Shown: positions 54,113-62,380 of the stretch, one piece after another
Numbering within the stretch: the first letter of the stretch is position 1
Layout of the letters: each line of letters opens with the position of its first letter
Assembly (NCBI GenBank): GCA_017882445.1
Contig: JADGPK010000006.1
Coordinates: forward strand, 1-64,000
Source: Solirubrobacteraceae bacterium
GTDB taxonomy: Bacteria > Actinomycetota > Thermoleophilia > Solirubrobacterales > Solirubrobacteraceae
Direction of reading: 5' to 3'
Length of the DNA stretch: 64,000 nt
The notes under the pieces: generated by a model
Told to the model about the DNA's origin: nothing
Database searches by the model: none
What the model saw: only the letters and a program-made list of their open reading frames with translations
Translations under genes and position numbers: made by a program

Positions 54113-54931
54113 TCAATCCATCGTCAGCGGGCCCTCGGCCGATCCGCTCAGGAACTGGCGCACGAACGGGTTCTCCGAGGAGAACATCCTCGCCGCGTCC
54201 CCCGCCTCCACGATCCGCCCCCGCCACAGCAGCGCGATGTACTCGCCGATCCTGCGCGCCGAGGCGATGTCGTGGGTCACGACCAGGTAGGTGCCTCCGT
54301 GGATGGAGTGCATCTCCTGGATCAGCTCGCACAGCAGCGCCGTGCGCACCGGATCCAGGCCCGAGTCGGGCTCGTCGAAGATCACGATGTCCGGCTCCAT
54401 CACCAGCGCCCGCGCGAAGCCGGCGCGCTTGCGCATGCCGCCGGAGAGCTGGGAGGGCGCGTCGTCCATCGCGTCCGCCAGCCCGACGTCGGCGAGCCGC
54501 TGGGTGACGCGCTCTGCGATCTGCGCCTCGGAGAAGTCCGTGTGCTGGCGCAGCGGGAAGGCGACGTTGTCGAACACCGTCATCGACCCGAACAGCGCGC
54601 CGTCCTGGAAGAGCACGCCGATCTTGCGGCGCAGGGCCAGAAGCTGGGGCATCGTCAGGCTGGGAACCGATTGTCCCTGCACGATGATGTCGCCCGAGTC
54701 CGGGAACATCAGCCCGATCACGTGCTTGATCAGCACGCTCTTGCCCGTACCCGAGGGGCCCAGCACGACGGTGATCGTGTCGTCGGGAAACGCGACGTTC
54801 AGCCCGTTCAGGACGGGCACGCCGCCAAGCCGCTTGTGCACGTCGACGCAGCGGATCGACCAGTTGCCCGCCTCCGGGTCTCCGGTGAGGTCGAGCTCGC
54901 TCGAGTGATACTCGAAGTCGTCAGACATCAT
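54113..54931 (-). CDS. Mce-transporter ATPase (MlaF/Mkl type)
   Basis: This cytoplasmic ATPase drives lipid or sterol import by the Mce complex (272 residues). Walker A is GPSGTGKSV, the signature is LSGGMRKRAGFARAL, Walker B is IVIFDEPDSGLDPVRTA and the switch is VVTHDIASARRI. The GMRKRAGFAR signature and DPVR are typical of MlaF/Mkl. The first 25 residues are acidic. The ATG at 54931 overlaps the stop of the last Mce gene. It is the last gene of the operon; the YrbE permeases it should energise are not in the window. Confidence 0.93.
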   Translation of the reverse strand: MMSDDFEYHSSELDLTGDPEAGNWSIRCVDVHKRLGGVPVLNGLNVAFPDDTITVVLGPSGTGKSVLIKHVIGLMFPDSGDIIVQGQSVPSLTMPQLLALRRKIGVLFQDGALFGSMTVFDNVAFPLRQHTDFSEAQIAERVTQRLADVGLADAMDDAPSQLSGGMRKRAGFARALVMEPDIVIFDEPDSGLDPVRTALLCELIQEMHSIHGGTYLVVTHDIASARRIGEYIALLWRGRIVEAGDAARMFSSENPFVRQFLSGSAEGPLTMD

Positions 54932-56433
54932 TTTCCAGCGTAGACCACGTGCGGGAACTGGCTCGTCTGGCCGTTGAACGTGAACGGTCCCTGCTGGTTG
55001 CACGCCGGCGCCGGAACGTCGTTGGAGGTTTCGGGCTTGTTGGCGACTTTGAATTCGATGATCTGTTCGATGATGCTCTGGGGGATCGTTTCGTTCGCCG
55101 GGCCGCTGACCGCGGGGGCGGAGTTCGCGCAGGTGCTGCCGTCGAACACCGGCAGCCCGCTGGCGAGCGAGTTGAACGTGCCGGGCAGCGGGTAGGCGTT
55201 GGACCGGTCCGTGCCGATCCTGTTCTTGTAGATCGCAAGGCTCTCCGGGCTGAGCACGTTCATCGTCGTCAGGAAGTGCTGCTTGGGCCCTTTGCCTTCG
55301 GTGTTGCTGTTCTTTTCGCTCGCCTGCGACGCGGCTGTGAGGTTGGCGAAGAACGCCTGCAGCTCGGGTACGTACTCGCCGGTGTACTGCAGGAACGGGT
55401 CGAGGTTGTGCAGCACCGGCCTGAGGTTTTCGAGCACGGGGACGGTCAGGTCGAGGGTCTTCTTGACGTCCGGCAGTCCCGTCTTGGCAGCCTTGGTCAG
55501 CGGCCCCAGCGCCGTGAGGAATTTGTCGAATTGGGGAGCGAACGGCTTGGCCGCCTGTAGCAGCGCGGAGAGCTGGCGCTCCGCGGGGCGGAATTCGTCG
55601 AGGAAGGGGCTGGCGTCGGCGGCGAACAGGTCGAGTTCTTTGAGCGCCACACGCGAGTTGCGCTCGAACGTGGGCAGCGCGCGGAAGGCATCTGCGAACG
55701 CCTGGCTGCCTTCGGCGGCCGCGTGGAAGGTGCGCTCGCCGTTGACGATCAGCCCTTCGAGCTGGTGGTCGCGGCTGGCGAGCGCGTTGAACACCACGCC
55801 CGTGTTGTGCACGAGCGCTTTCACGGCTCCTTCCTGGGAGTTGAGCAGGGTCACCAGGCGGTTGGCGTGTTCGACGAACGGTTCGAGTCTGGCGAAGTCC
55901 GCGTTGATCTGTTCGCCGCGGCCGTTGATCCCTTCTGACGCCGCCTGCATCCACACCTGGAAGTCGCGCCTGGTCTTGGGGTCGAACGCCGACAGGATGT
56001 CGTCGAGCGTCACCGAGGGTTCGACCTGGCTGTTCGCGAGCTGCCCGTTGTCGGGCAGATAGCGCCCGCTCTGCGCCTCGGGGATCAGCTGCACGTAGGT
56101 CTCTCCCAGCAGCGTCTTCTGTCGCAGGATCGCATGCATGTTCGCGCGCACCGGCGCATACTGGCCGGCCACTTCGACGGTCACGTGCGTGCGGCCGTCC
56201 TTGCCTAGCTTGAGCGAGATGACGTGTCCGACATCCACACCGCTGATGCGGACGTTCGACTGCTCGGCGAGCGCTAGCGTGCGCGGGAAGGCGACCGTGA
56301 AGCGGTAGCCCTTCGGCTTCAGCGGCAGGGGACCGCCGAAGGACTCCCACAGGAACATCAAGAGGCCGAAGCAGCTGAGCACGAACAGGACGATCACGAA
56401 GATGTTGCCCAGCGTCGGCGCGCGCTTCTGCAT
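54928..56433 (-). CDS. Mce-family protein, fifth in the run
   Basis: This 501-residue protein has a short cytoplasmic start (MQKRAPTLGN), a membrane anchor at about 11-30, an MCE/MlaD domain at about 40-120 (VRISGVDVGHVISLKLG, then LLGETYVQLIP) and a long helical region after it. Mce proteins assemble as hexamers whose helices form a channel for lipids across the cell envelope. The tail (about 400-501) is polar with two cysteines that may pair. Its stop overlaps the ATPase start. Glu is mostly encoded by GAA here, unlike in most other genes of the window. Confidence 0.92.
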   Translation of the reverse strand: MQKRAPTLGNIFVIVLFVLSCFGLLMFLWESFGGPLPLKPKGYRFTVAFPRTLALAEQSNVRISGVDVGHVISLKLGKDGRTHVTVEVAGQYAPVRANMHAILRQKTLLGETYVQLIPEAQSGRYLPDNGQLANSQVEPSVTLDDILSAFDPKTRRDFQVWMQAASEGINGRGEQINADFARLEPFVEHANRLVTLLNSQEGAVKALVHNTGVVFNALASRDHQLEGLIVNGERTFHAAAEGSQAFADAFRALPTFERNSRVALKELDLFAADASPFLDEFRPAERQLSALLQAAKPFAPQFDKFLTALGPLTKAAKTGLPDVKKTLDLTVPVLENLRPVLHNLDPFLQYTGEYVPELQAFFANLTAASQASEKNSNTEGKGPKQHFLTTMNVLSPESLAIYKNRIGTDRSNAYPLPGTFNSLASGLPVFDGSTCANSAPAVSGPANETIPQSIIEQIIEFKVANKPETSNDVPAPACNQQGPFTFNGQTSQFPHVVYAGK

Positions 56434-56434
56434 G

Positions 56435-57952
56435 TCAGCCCTTTCCTGCCTTCACGCCCGACCGCGAGCTCGGTCCGCCGGTCGAGGGGGTGGAGAACGG
56501 GTGCTGACCCAACCCCGAGAACAGGCCGCCGCGGGCAGGAGCCTTGGCGTGGCGGTGCAGGCTCGCGGCGGTCGGGGCCGTGCCCAGGAGGCTCAGGCAT
56601 TCCGCCTTCGTCGGGGGCCTGAGAAGCCCGACCAGGAGGTTCACGGTCGGATTGACTTCTGAGGCGCCTTTGAGGATCGGCAGGATGTTGCAGTTGAAGT
56701 ACACGAGGCTGCGCCCGAGGGTGCCGTGGGCGTCGGCGGAGCTGACGACGCTGTTGAGGTTGTGGTTGGCCCAGTCGAGGAAGAACACGAAGCCGCCCTT
56801 GCTCGGACCGGGGTTGTAGGCGAGCTCGTTGAAGAATTCGTTCAGCACCGAGAAGCTGACCGACAGCTTGGGGAACGATTCGCCCAGCTGTTTGGTCGCG
56901 GGCGAAAGTTCGTTGATCACCGGCAGGATCTGGCGCGCGAACGGGCGGATTTCGTTCTTGAAGATCGGCGTCGTTGTCAAGGCGAGACGCCGCGTGGCTT
57001 CGTTCGCGGGGCCGAGCGCGCTGGCGAAGGGCTGAAGCTTGTGCAGCGTCGGGCCGAGCACGCCGGCGGCGGTGGCGAGCTTGCCGAGGCCCGTTCCGGT
57101 CTTGCGCAGCGCGCCGGGCAGCAGGTGCAGCGTGCTCTGGAGGTTCGCGTCCTCCTGGGCGAACGTGGCAAAGACCGCGTTGGAGGCGTTGACGAGCTGC
57201 GAGAGCTGCTTGTCCTTGCCGCCCAGCGCTTCCATCAACAGGCGGAAGTTGTGGATCGAGCGCGCGATGTTGGCGTGGCGGATTTCGAGCTGCTGCGCGA
57301 TCTCCTGCCCGTAGCGCGCCGTCGGGTCGAAGCGCTTGAGCACCGCGGCGAGGGCCCGCCCGTTGTGGTTGAGCCCTTCGCCCGCTCCGGCCAGGAGCTC
57401 CTGCAGGTAGGCGCGCGTGTCGGCGTCCAGCCCGGCGAGGAATTCGTCGAAGTCGACGTTGGGCGCGGTCTGCGACAGGGGTAGCACTTCGCCGCTCTTC
57501 AGCTTGCCCGCCGAGGGCTGGCCCGGATTGACCTCAACGGTCATGTCCTGCAGCTGTGTCTTGGGGCGCAGCAGCAGGGTCGCGTTGCGGTAGATCCGCG
57601 CGTATTTGGGAGTCACTCTCATGGTGACCGTCGCGACCCCATCGTGCAGGTCCACGCTCGCGATTTCCCCGATCTTGGCGCCGGCGATCGTCACCGCCTG
57701 ACCCTGGCCCGGCGTCAGGGCCTGGGCCGTCTGGAACTCGGCCTTGAGCGTGAAGTATTCGCGGCCCAGCACCGGCACCCATCCGGGCAGCTTGAGGTTC
57801 TCGTGCGCGAGGATGTAGCCGCCGACGGCCGCCGCGAACACGATCATCGTGACGACCGCGACGAACGCTGTGCGGTAGCGCTCGATCTGGTCGCGGACGC
57901 TCAGCCCGCCTTCGTGGCCGTGTGTCGGCGTCTCTGGAGGCGTCGTCATCAT
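56435..57952 (-). CDS. Mce-family protein, fourth in the run
   Basis: The 505-residue product has a polar N-terminus (residues 1-30), a membrane anchor at about 31-50 and an MCE domain at about 65-145 (TIAGAKIGEIASVDLHDG, then LQDMTVEVNPG). A long alpha-helical part contains FDEFLAGLDADTRAYLQELL. The C-terminus is Gly/Ser/Pro-rich and basic. It would be one subunit type of the hetero-hexameric Mce tube. The next Mce gene starts 1 bp after its stop, and its ATG overlaps the stop of the gene before it. Confidence 0.92.
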   Translation of the reverse strand: MMTTPPETPTHGHEGGLSVRDQIERYRTAFVAVVTMIVFAAAVGGYILAHENLKLPGWVPVLGREYFTLKAEFQTAQALTPGQGQAVTIAGAKIGEIASVDLHDGVATVTMRVTPKYARIYRNATLLLRPKTQLQDMTVEVNPGQPSAGKLKSGEVLPLSQTAPNVDFDEFLAGLDADTRAYLQELLAGAGEGLNHNGRALAAVLKRFDPTARYGQEIAQQLEIRHANIARSIHNFRLLMEALGGKDKQLSQLVNASNAVFATFAQEDANLQSTLHLLPGALRKTGTGLGKLATAAGVLGPTLHKLQPFASALGPANEATRRLALTTTPIFKNEIRPFARQILPVINELSPATKQLGESFPKLSVSFSVLNEFFNELAYNPGPSKGGFVFFLDWANHNLNSVVSSADAHGTLGRSLVYFNCNILPILKGASEVNPTVNLLVGLLRPPTKAECLSLLGTAPTAASLHRHAKAPARGGLFSGLGQHPFSTPSTGGPSSRSGVKAGKG

Positions 57953-59448
57953 CCGTTCCCGTCGGCCGGGCCCGAGGACAGCGGGCCGTTGAAGTTGGGC
58001 AGCGACTGGGTGTAGCAGGGCACGAGCGGCTCATACGGCGGCTCTTCGGCGGGGTAGGCCGGCCGCGTGCCCAGCGGGGTCAGCGGCGAGCGGCCGAGCA
58101 GCTGCAGGCCCTTGAGCTTGGTGCCGAGGATCGACGTGTGCGCCGAGCGCAGCGTCTGCCCGCTGTTGCCGATCAGGAACTTGCCCACCGCGCCGTTGCC
58201 GTCGAAGGTCTGACCGATGCCCGACAGCCCCACGAGGCTGTACCAGAATTCCTTGTACGCTTCGACGCCCGAGGTGGCCGCGCCGTCCTGGAGCTTGGTG
58301 TTCCCGGCCGGGTAGATCACTTTGGTCAGGCATTTGTTGAACAGGTCGGTCTGGCGGTAGGCGGGCGTCTGTTCGCTCTCCAGGCGCGCGAGCGAGGGGG
58401 TAGCGGCTGCGAGCGCCTTGGCGACGCCTCCGAGCTCGCTGGGCGCGAGCGACGCCTGCACCTGTTCGATCCACGGCAGCACCGCCTTCACGGTCTGAGG
58501 CGTAGCCCTGACCCCCGGGAGGATGTCGCGCGCGAACGTTCGCGTCGGCGGGAACGAGGCGTCGAGCGCCGCCAGCCCGCGATCGATGTTGCGCAGCGAG
58601 CTCGGCAGCTCGGCCACCGTCGCCTGGAGGCTCGACGACTGTGCGGCGAAGGCGGCGAAGAAGGTGTTGAAGTTGACGATCAGTTCTCCGAGCTGCTGCT
58701 CGTGGACGTTCAGGGCAGCGGTCACCTTGCCGACTCCCGCGATGAGCTTGGAGAGGTCGTGGGGTTCGGTCCCGCCGAGCGCCTGGTTGATGACGGCGGC
58801 GCCGCGCAGCGAGGAGGGCCCGCGATGGTAGGCCTTGTTGAGCGCCTGGGCGGCGTTGATGCCGCGCACTTCGGGTTCCTGTTCAGCGTCTTCGGCGGCG
58901 TTCGGCTTGCGCGTCAGCGCTTCGCCGTAGTTGACCAGGAAGTTCTGAAGGTTCGTGCGCGTGTCGGTGTTCAGCGCGTCGAGCACCTGGTCGAGCTGCA
59001 CGGGGTCGGAGGTCTGCGTGATCGGGATCGTGTGGCCGGAGGACACCGTGCTCGCCGAGGGGCTGCCGGGTTGCAGTTCGATGAACCAGTTGCCTTCCAG
59101 GAAGATGCGTGGCCGGATCTTGAGCGTCGCATCGGAGTGGATCGGCAGACCACGCGGTTCGATTTCCATGCTCACCAGGCCCGCCCTGCCGTCACGCTGG
59201 ATCGAGCTGACCTTGCCCACGTTGACCCCGGCGATACGCACGGGGGACTTGGGGTGGATGTTGACAGCGGTCGCGAACTCGGCCTTCAACGTGAAGCCGT
59301 GTTTGAACGGAATGTGCTTGGTGAAGCCGAAGTAGGCGACGAGGAGGACGAGCACGACGACGATGACCCCGGTCCGCACCGGCTTGGAGCGCTGCAGCTC
59401 GACGACGGGCACCTCGTCGTGGCGGCGCCACCAGCGCGAGCGGCTCAT
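57949..59448 (-). CDS. Mce-family protein, third in the run
   Basis: The 499-residue product starts MSRSRWWRRHDEVPVVELQ at the ATG at 59448, which overlaps the preceding stop (ATGA). A longer frame upstream has no family character. A membrane anchor lies at about 24-42, the MCE domain at about 50-135 (VRIAGVNVGKVSSIQRDG, then LEGNWFIELQPG), and a long helical segment follows (QLDQVLDALNTDTRTNLQNF). The C-terminal 120 residues carry two cysteines and a Pro-rich end. Confidence 0.92.
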   Translation of the reverse strand: MSRSRWWRRHDEVPVVELQRSKPVRTGVIVVVLVLLVAYFGFTKHIPFKHGFTLKAEFATAVNIHPKSPVRIAGVNVGKVSSIQRDGRAGLVSMEIEPRGLPIHSDATLKIRPRIFLEGNWFIELQPGSPSASTVSSGHTIPITQTSDPVQLDQVLDALNTDTRTNLQNFLVNYGEALTRKPNAAEDAEQEPEVRGINAAQALNKAYHRGPSSLRGAAVINQALGGTEPHDLSKLIAGVGKVTAALNVHEQQLGELIVNFNTFFAAFAAQSSSLQATVAELPSSLRNIDRGLAALDASFPPTRTFARDILPGVRATPQTVKAVLPWIEQVQASLAPSELGGVAKALAAATPSLARLESEQTPAYRQTDLFNKCLTKVIYPAGNTKLQDGAATSGVEAYKEFWYSLVGLSGIGQTFDGNGAVGKFLIGNSGQTLRSAHTSILGTKLKGLQLLGRSPLTPLGTRPAYPAEEPPYEPLVPCYTQSLPNFNGPLSSGPADGNG

Positions 59449-60965
59449 TTGCCCTTCCCCTTGACCAGGCCGAGCGCCTTCAGCGTCGTGCTCGGATACT
59501 TTTCGCCGAACAGGTTGTATTCGCGGCTGGTGATTTCCCGGTTTTTCGACACCGAGCCCGCCGGCGCGTTGCCGATCACGGTCTTGCCCGGCACGTATTT
59601 CTCGTTGCCGGCTTCGCACAGCTGCGCCTGCCCGGGACCGGCGACGTTCGGGTAGGGGTTGGCGTGGAGGTGGTTTCCGCCCGTGTCGGGGATCAGCCTG
59701 TGGCTGACCGCTTCGAATTCCGGCGACGGGCCGTTGGCGGGGGCCGAGGACGGGTAGCCCTCGTTGTTCGCCCCGGTGGGAGACAGCACGAACCCGGCGC
59801 GGGCGACCGTGCCTACGCCGACGCTCTCGGACTCGAGGCTCGCGACGTTGCGGAATGCGAGCGACCAGTAGTTGCAGACGGCCTGCTCGGGCGCGATGCC
59901 CGCTAGCAGCGGGTTGCCGACTTCGACGGTGTGCGTCAGGTCTTCGAAGCCGAGCGTGGCGACCGGATTCTGCGCAAACGCCTGGAACGCCTGCGCGGAT
60001 TCGGCCAGGCGCGTGTTCAGCGCGGTGGCCGCCCTCAGGTTGACTGCTCCTTCGGTGAAGGCGTGTCCCAGCGGCGGCGCGACCGTGCGCAGCGCGACGG
60101 CGCTGGGGCGCAGCAGGTGCATGAACTCGGTGGCCTTTTCGATCAGCGGTGCCTCGTGGGGGAGCGAGTACGTCGCCTGCTCGAGCGACGCCGGCCCGCC
60201 CTCCGTCGCCGCTTCAAGCGAGGGCGTGACACTCGCGAAGGCGGTGAAGAACGTGTCCAGCTCGCTGTAGTAGGCGGCCTGCGCGTCGGCGACTGGGGCC
60301 GCCTGCGCGGACGCCCGCTCGAGAGCCACGAACAGCTCGCGCAGCCCCGTGGAGGGTTGGGCGAGGTTGTGCAGCACGGGCACCGCGTTGGTGACGAGTG
60401 GTCGCAGTTCGGCGATCGTCTTGTTGAGACCCAGGCCGCGGCCGGCGAGGCCGTCACCGAAGTTGTTCGTGTTCTGCTTGATCGCGGTCCTCGTCTTGTG
60501 GTCGAACATATTGAAGAGTTCGTCGATGTTGACCGGTTCCCGGGCCTGGCTCACTGGTAGCGTGCTGTCAGCCTTCAGCGGCTGGGAGGAGGTGCCCTTT
60601 TCCAGTTCCAGGTACTTCAGGCCGATCGCCGAGACCGACTGCACGATCGCCTTCGTGTCTGCGGGGAGCGGTTCGATGCCCTTTTCGAGCTTGAGGCTCG
60701 CGATGGCGGTGAGCCGCCCGGTCTTCGGATCCTCGTGGGGCGTCAGCGAGCCGACCAGCCCGACCCGGGTGCCCGCGATGCGCACCTGGTTGGTGGGTTG
60801 CAACCCCGAGGCCTCGGGCAGCGTCACCTTGATGTTGTAGGTCGGGACGAACGGGAGTCCGTTGTTGGCGTTGTAGGACAGGAACACGGCCACCAGGATG
60901 ATCAGCGTCGTCACGCCGCCGATCAGCAGCGGGCTGGCGGCGAGGGAGTTGCGGCGGCGGTCCAT
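59445..60965 (-). CDS. Mce-family protein, second in the run
   Basis: This 506-residue protein has a basic start (MDRRRNSLAASPLL), an anchor at about 13-32 and an MCE domain at about 40-120 (VRIAGTRVGLVGSLTPHED, then IGLKYLELEKG). A helical part begins with NIDELFNMFDHKTRTAIKQN. The C-terminal region (about 390-506) looks globular and unusual for Mce proteins in its Asn/Gly/Pro content. Its stop overlaps the next gene's start (ATGA), and its own ATG shares a base with the stop of the gene before it. Confidence 0.92.
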   Translation of the reverse strand: MDRRRNSLAASPLLIGGVTTLIILVAVFLSYNANNGLPFVPTYNIKVTLPEASGLQPTNQVRIAGTRVGLVGSLTPHEDPKTGRLTAIASLKLEKGIEPLPADTKAIVQSVSAIGLKYLELEKGTSSQPLKADSTLPVSQAREPVNIDELFNMFDHKTRTAIKQNTNNFGDGLAGRGLGLNKTIAELRPLVTNAVPVLHNLAQPSTGLRELFVALERASAQAAPVADAQAAYYSELDTFFTAFASVTPSLEAATEGGPASLEQATYSLPHEAPLIEKATEFMHLLRPSAVALRTVAPPLGHAFTEGAVNLRAATALNTRLAESAQAFQAFAQNPVATLGFEDLTHTVEVGNPLLAGIAPEQAVCNYWSLAFRNVASLESESVGVGTVARAGFVLSPTGANNEGYPSSAPANGPSPEFEAVSHRLIPDTGGNHLHANPYPNVAGPGQAQLCEAGNEKYVPGKTVIGNAPAGSVSKNREITSREYNLFGEKYPSTTLKALGLVKGKGK

Positions 60966-62380
60966 CAGGGCGTCTCCGATGGGTCGCAGCTCAGCAGTTC
61001 GTTGTCGGTGAACGGCGAGGAGTGGTCCGCGGCCGGCTGCGTCGCCGCGCCCGGGCAGCGGCGCAGCTGTCCGGTCTTCAGGCCTTCGAGGGCCTGTTGC
61101 GGGCTGGCCGGCGTGAGGGTGTTGTTCGCGCCGAGCGTGAAGTCGGGCAGCACCGGCGTGAGGCGGGCGTAGTGTCCGTTGGCGTCGTAGTAGGAGGCTG
61201 CCTGACCGAATGTGCGCAGCGTGCCCGCGAGGTCGGGGGCGTAGGGGCCGAAGAACGCTGTGATCGGGACCGATTCCTGTAGCGCCGTGACCGTGCTCGG
61301 CGAGCTCGTCGACAGGGCCTGCGCGAGCGCCGGAAGCGCCCGCGCGAGGTCGGTGAGATCGTTGTTGGCCCCGGGCCGGTTGATCGCGAGGTTGAAGTTG
61401 CTCACCGCCGGCGTCGCCGTGGTCACCAACGGGCGCAGACGTTCCAGCAACGTGGTCAGCGACTTGGTCGTGGGCCGCGACGTGTCCACGAGCTTTTTCA
61501 GCGCGCCGAACGTGGAGGGGACTTCGGCGAACGTGCGGTTGCCCTGGCGCAGGGTGAGGGGAAGCTGGCGCAGGCCCTGGGCGAACTGCGTCTGCTGCGA
61601 GCCGATCGCCCTGAACGTCGTGTTCGCGTTTTCGATCAGGTCCGCGAGCTGTTCCTTGCGGGCCGCGATCGTCGTCACGGCCTTGGCCGTTTCGACGAGG
61701 AAGTTCGTGAACGTCGGCTGGTCGCGCACGAGCTCGGCGAAGAAGTGGTCGGTCGCGGTGAGCGCGGGCGCGAAGTATTCGGTCGACCGGCCGAAGTCAC
61801 GGCCCGCCCCGGCGTACTGTTCCGCGGTCCCCTGGATGAACCCCTGGAGGCCCTTGCGCGTCTTCGGGTCGAGCGTGTTGAACAGCTGGTCGAGATCGAC
61901 GACTTCGCGAGTGGCGCTCGCGGTCAGCGTCGCGCCGGCGGGGAGCGCCGGGTTGCTGTTGGGTCCCGGGGTCAGCACGATGTAGCGGTTGGCGATCGTG
62001 GAGAGCGACGGCACCCTCACCTGCGCGACCGTGCCCTCGTGCAACGGTGTCAACGAGGAGTCGACGTGGATCGTGACGCGCGCCTTGAAGTCGTGGGTCA
62101 GCACGATGTCGGTGATGCTGCCGACCGGCACCCCGCCTACCTGTACCTGGTCTCCCCTGACGAGCTGTCCGGCTTCCTTGAACACCAGTTGATAGTCAGC
62201 ACCGCCGCCGCCGCCGAACGCGAGGTAGGCGACGATCAGCACGACGAGCGCGAGCGCGCCCACGGGGAGGATCCGGCCGAGGCCCGACCGCGGTGAGCGC
62301 ACGCGCGGAGAGGGGCCCGACGGGTTGCGCGCGGGAGGAGGCGAGGCGGCCTCGGGGCTCGGAGGGCTAGCCGTTGCCAC
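60965..62380 (-). CDS. Mce-family protein, first in the run
   Basis: The 471-residue product has a Pro/Ser-rich cytoplasmic N-terminus (residues 1-35), an anchor at about 36-55, a Gly run, and an MCE domain at about 62-140 (VQVGGVPVGSITDIVL, then IANRYIVLTPG). The helical part opens VDLDQLFNTLDPKTRKGLQG. Two Cys near the C-terminus may form a disulfide. The start is a GTG at 62380, which overlaps the end of the transglycosylase/M23-like gene by 14 bp. That gene therefore belongs to the same transcript. Confidence 0.92.
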   Translation of the reverse strand: MATASPPSPEAASPPPARNPSGPSPRVRSPRSGLGRILPVGALALVVLIVAYLAFGGGGGADYQLVFKEAGQLVRGDQVQVGGVPVGSITDIVLTHDFKARVTIHVDSSLTPLHEGTVAQVRVPSLSTIANRYIVLTPGPNSNPALPAGATLTASATREVVDLDQLFNTLDPKTRKGLQGFIQGTAEQYAGAGRDFGRSTEYFAPALTATDHFFAELVRDQPTFTNFLVETAKAVTTIAARKEQLADLIENANTTFRAIGSQQTQFAQGLRQLPLTLRQGNRTFAEVPSTFGALKKLVDTSRPTTKSLTTLLERLRPLVTTATPAVSNFNLAINRPGANNDLTDLARALPALAQALSTSSPSTVTALQESVPITAFFGPYAPDLAGTLRTFGQAASYYDANGHYARLTPVLPDFTLGANNTLTPASPQQALEGLKTGQLRRCPGAATQPAADHSSPFTDNELLSCDPSETP

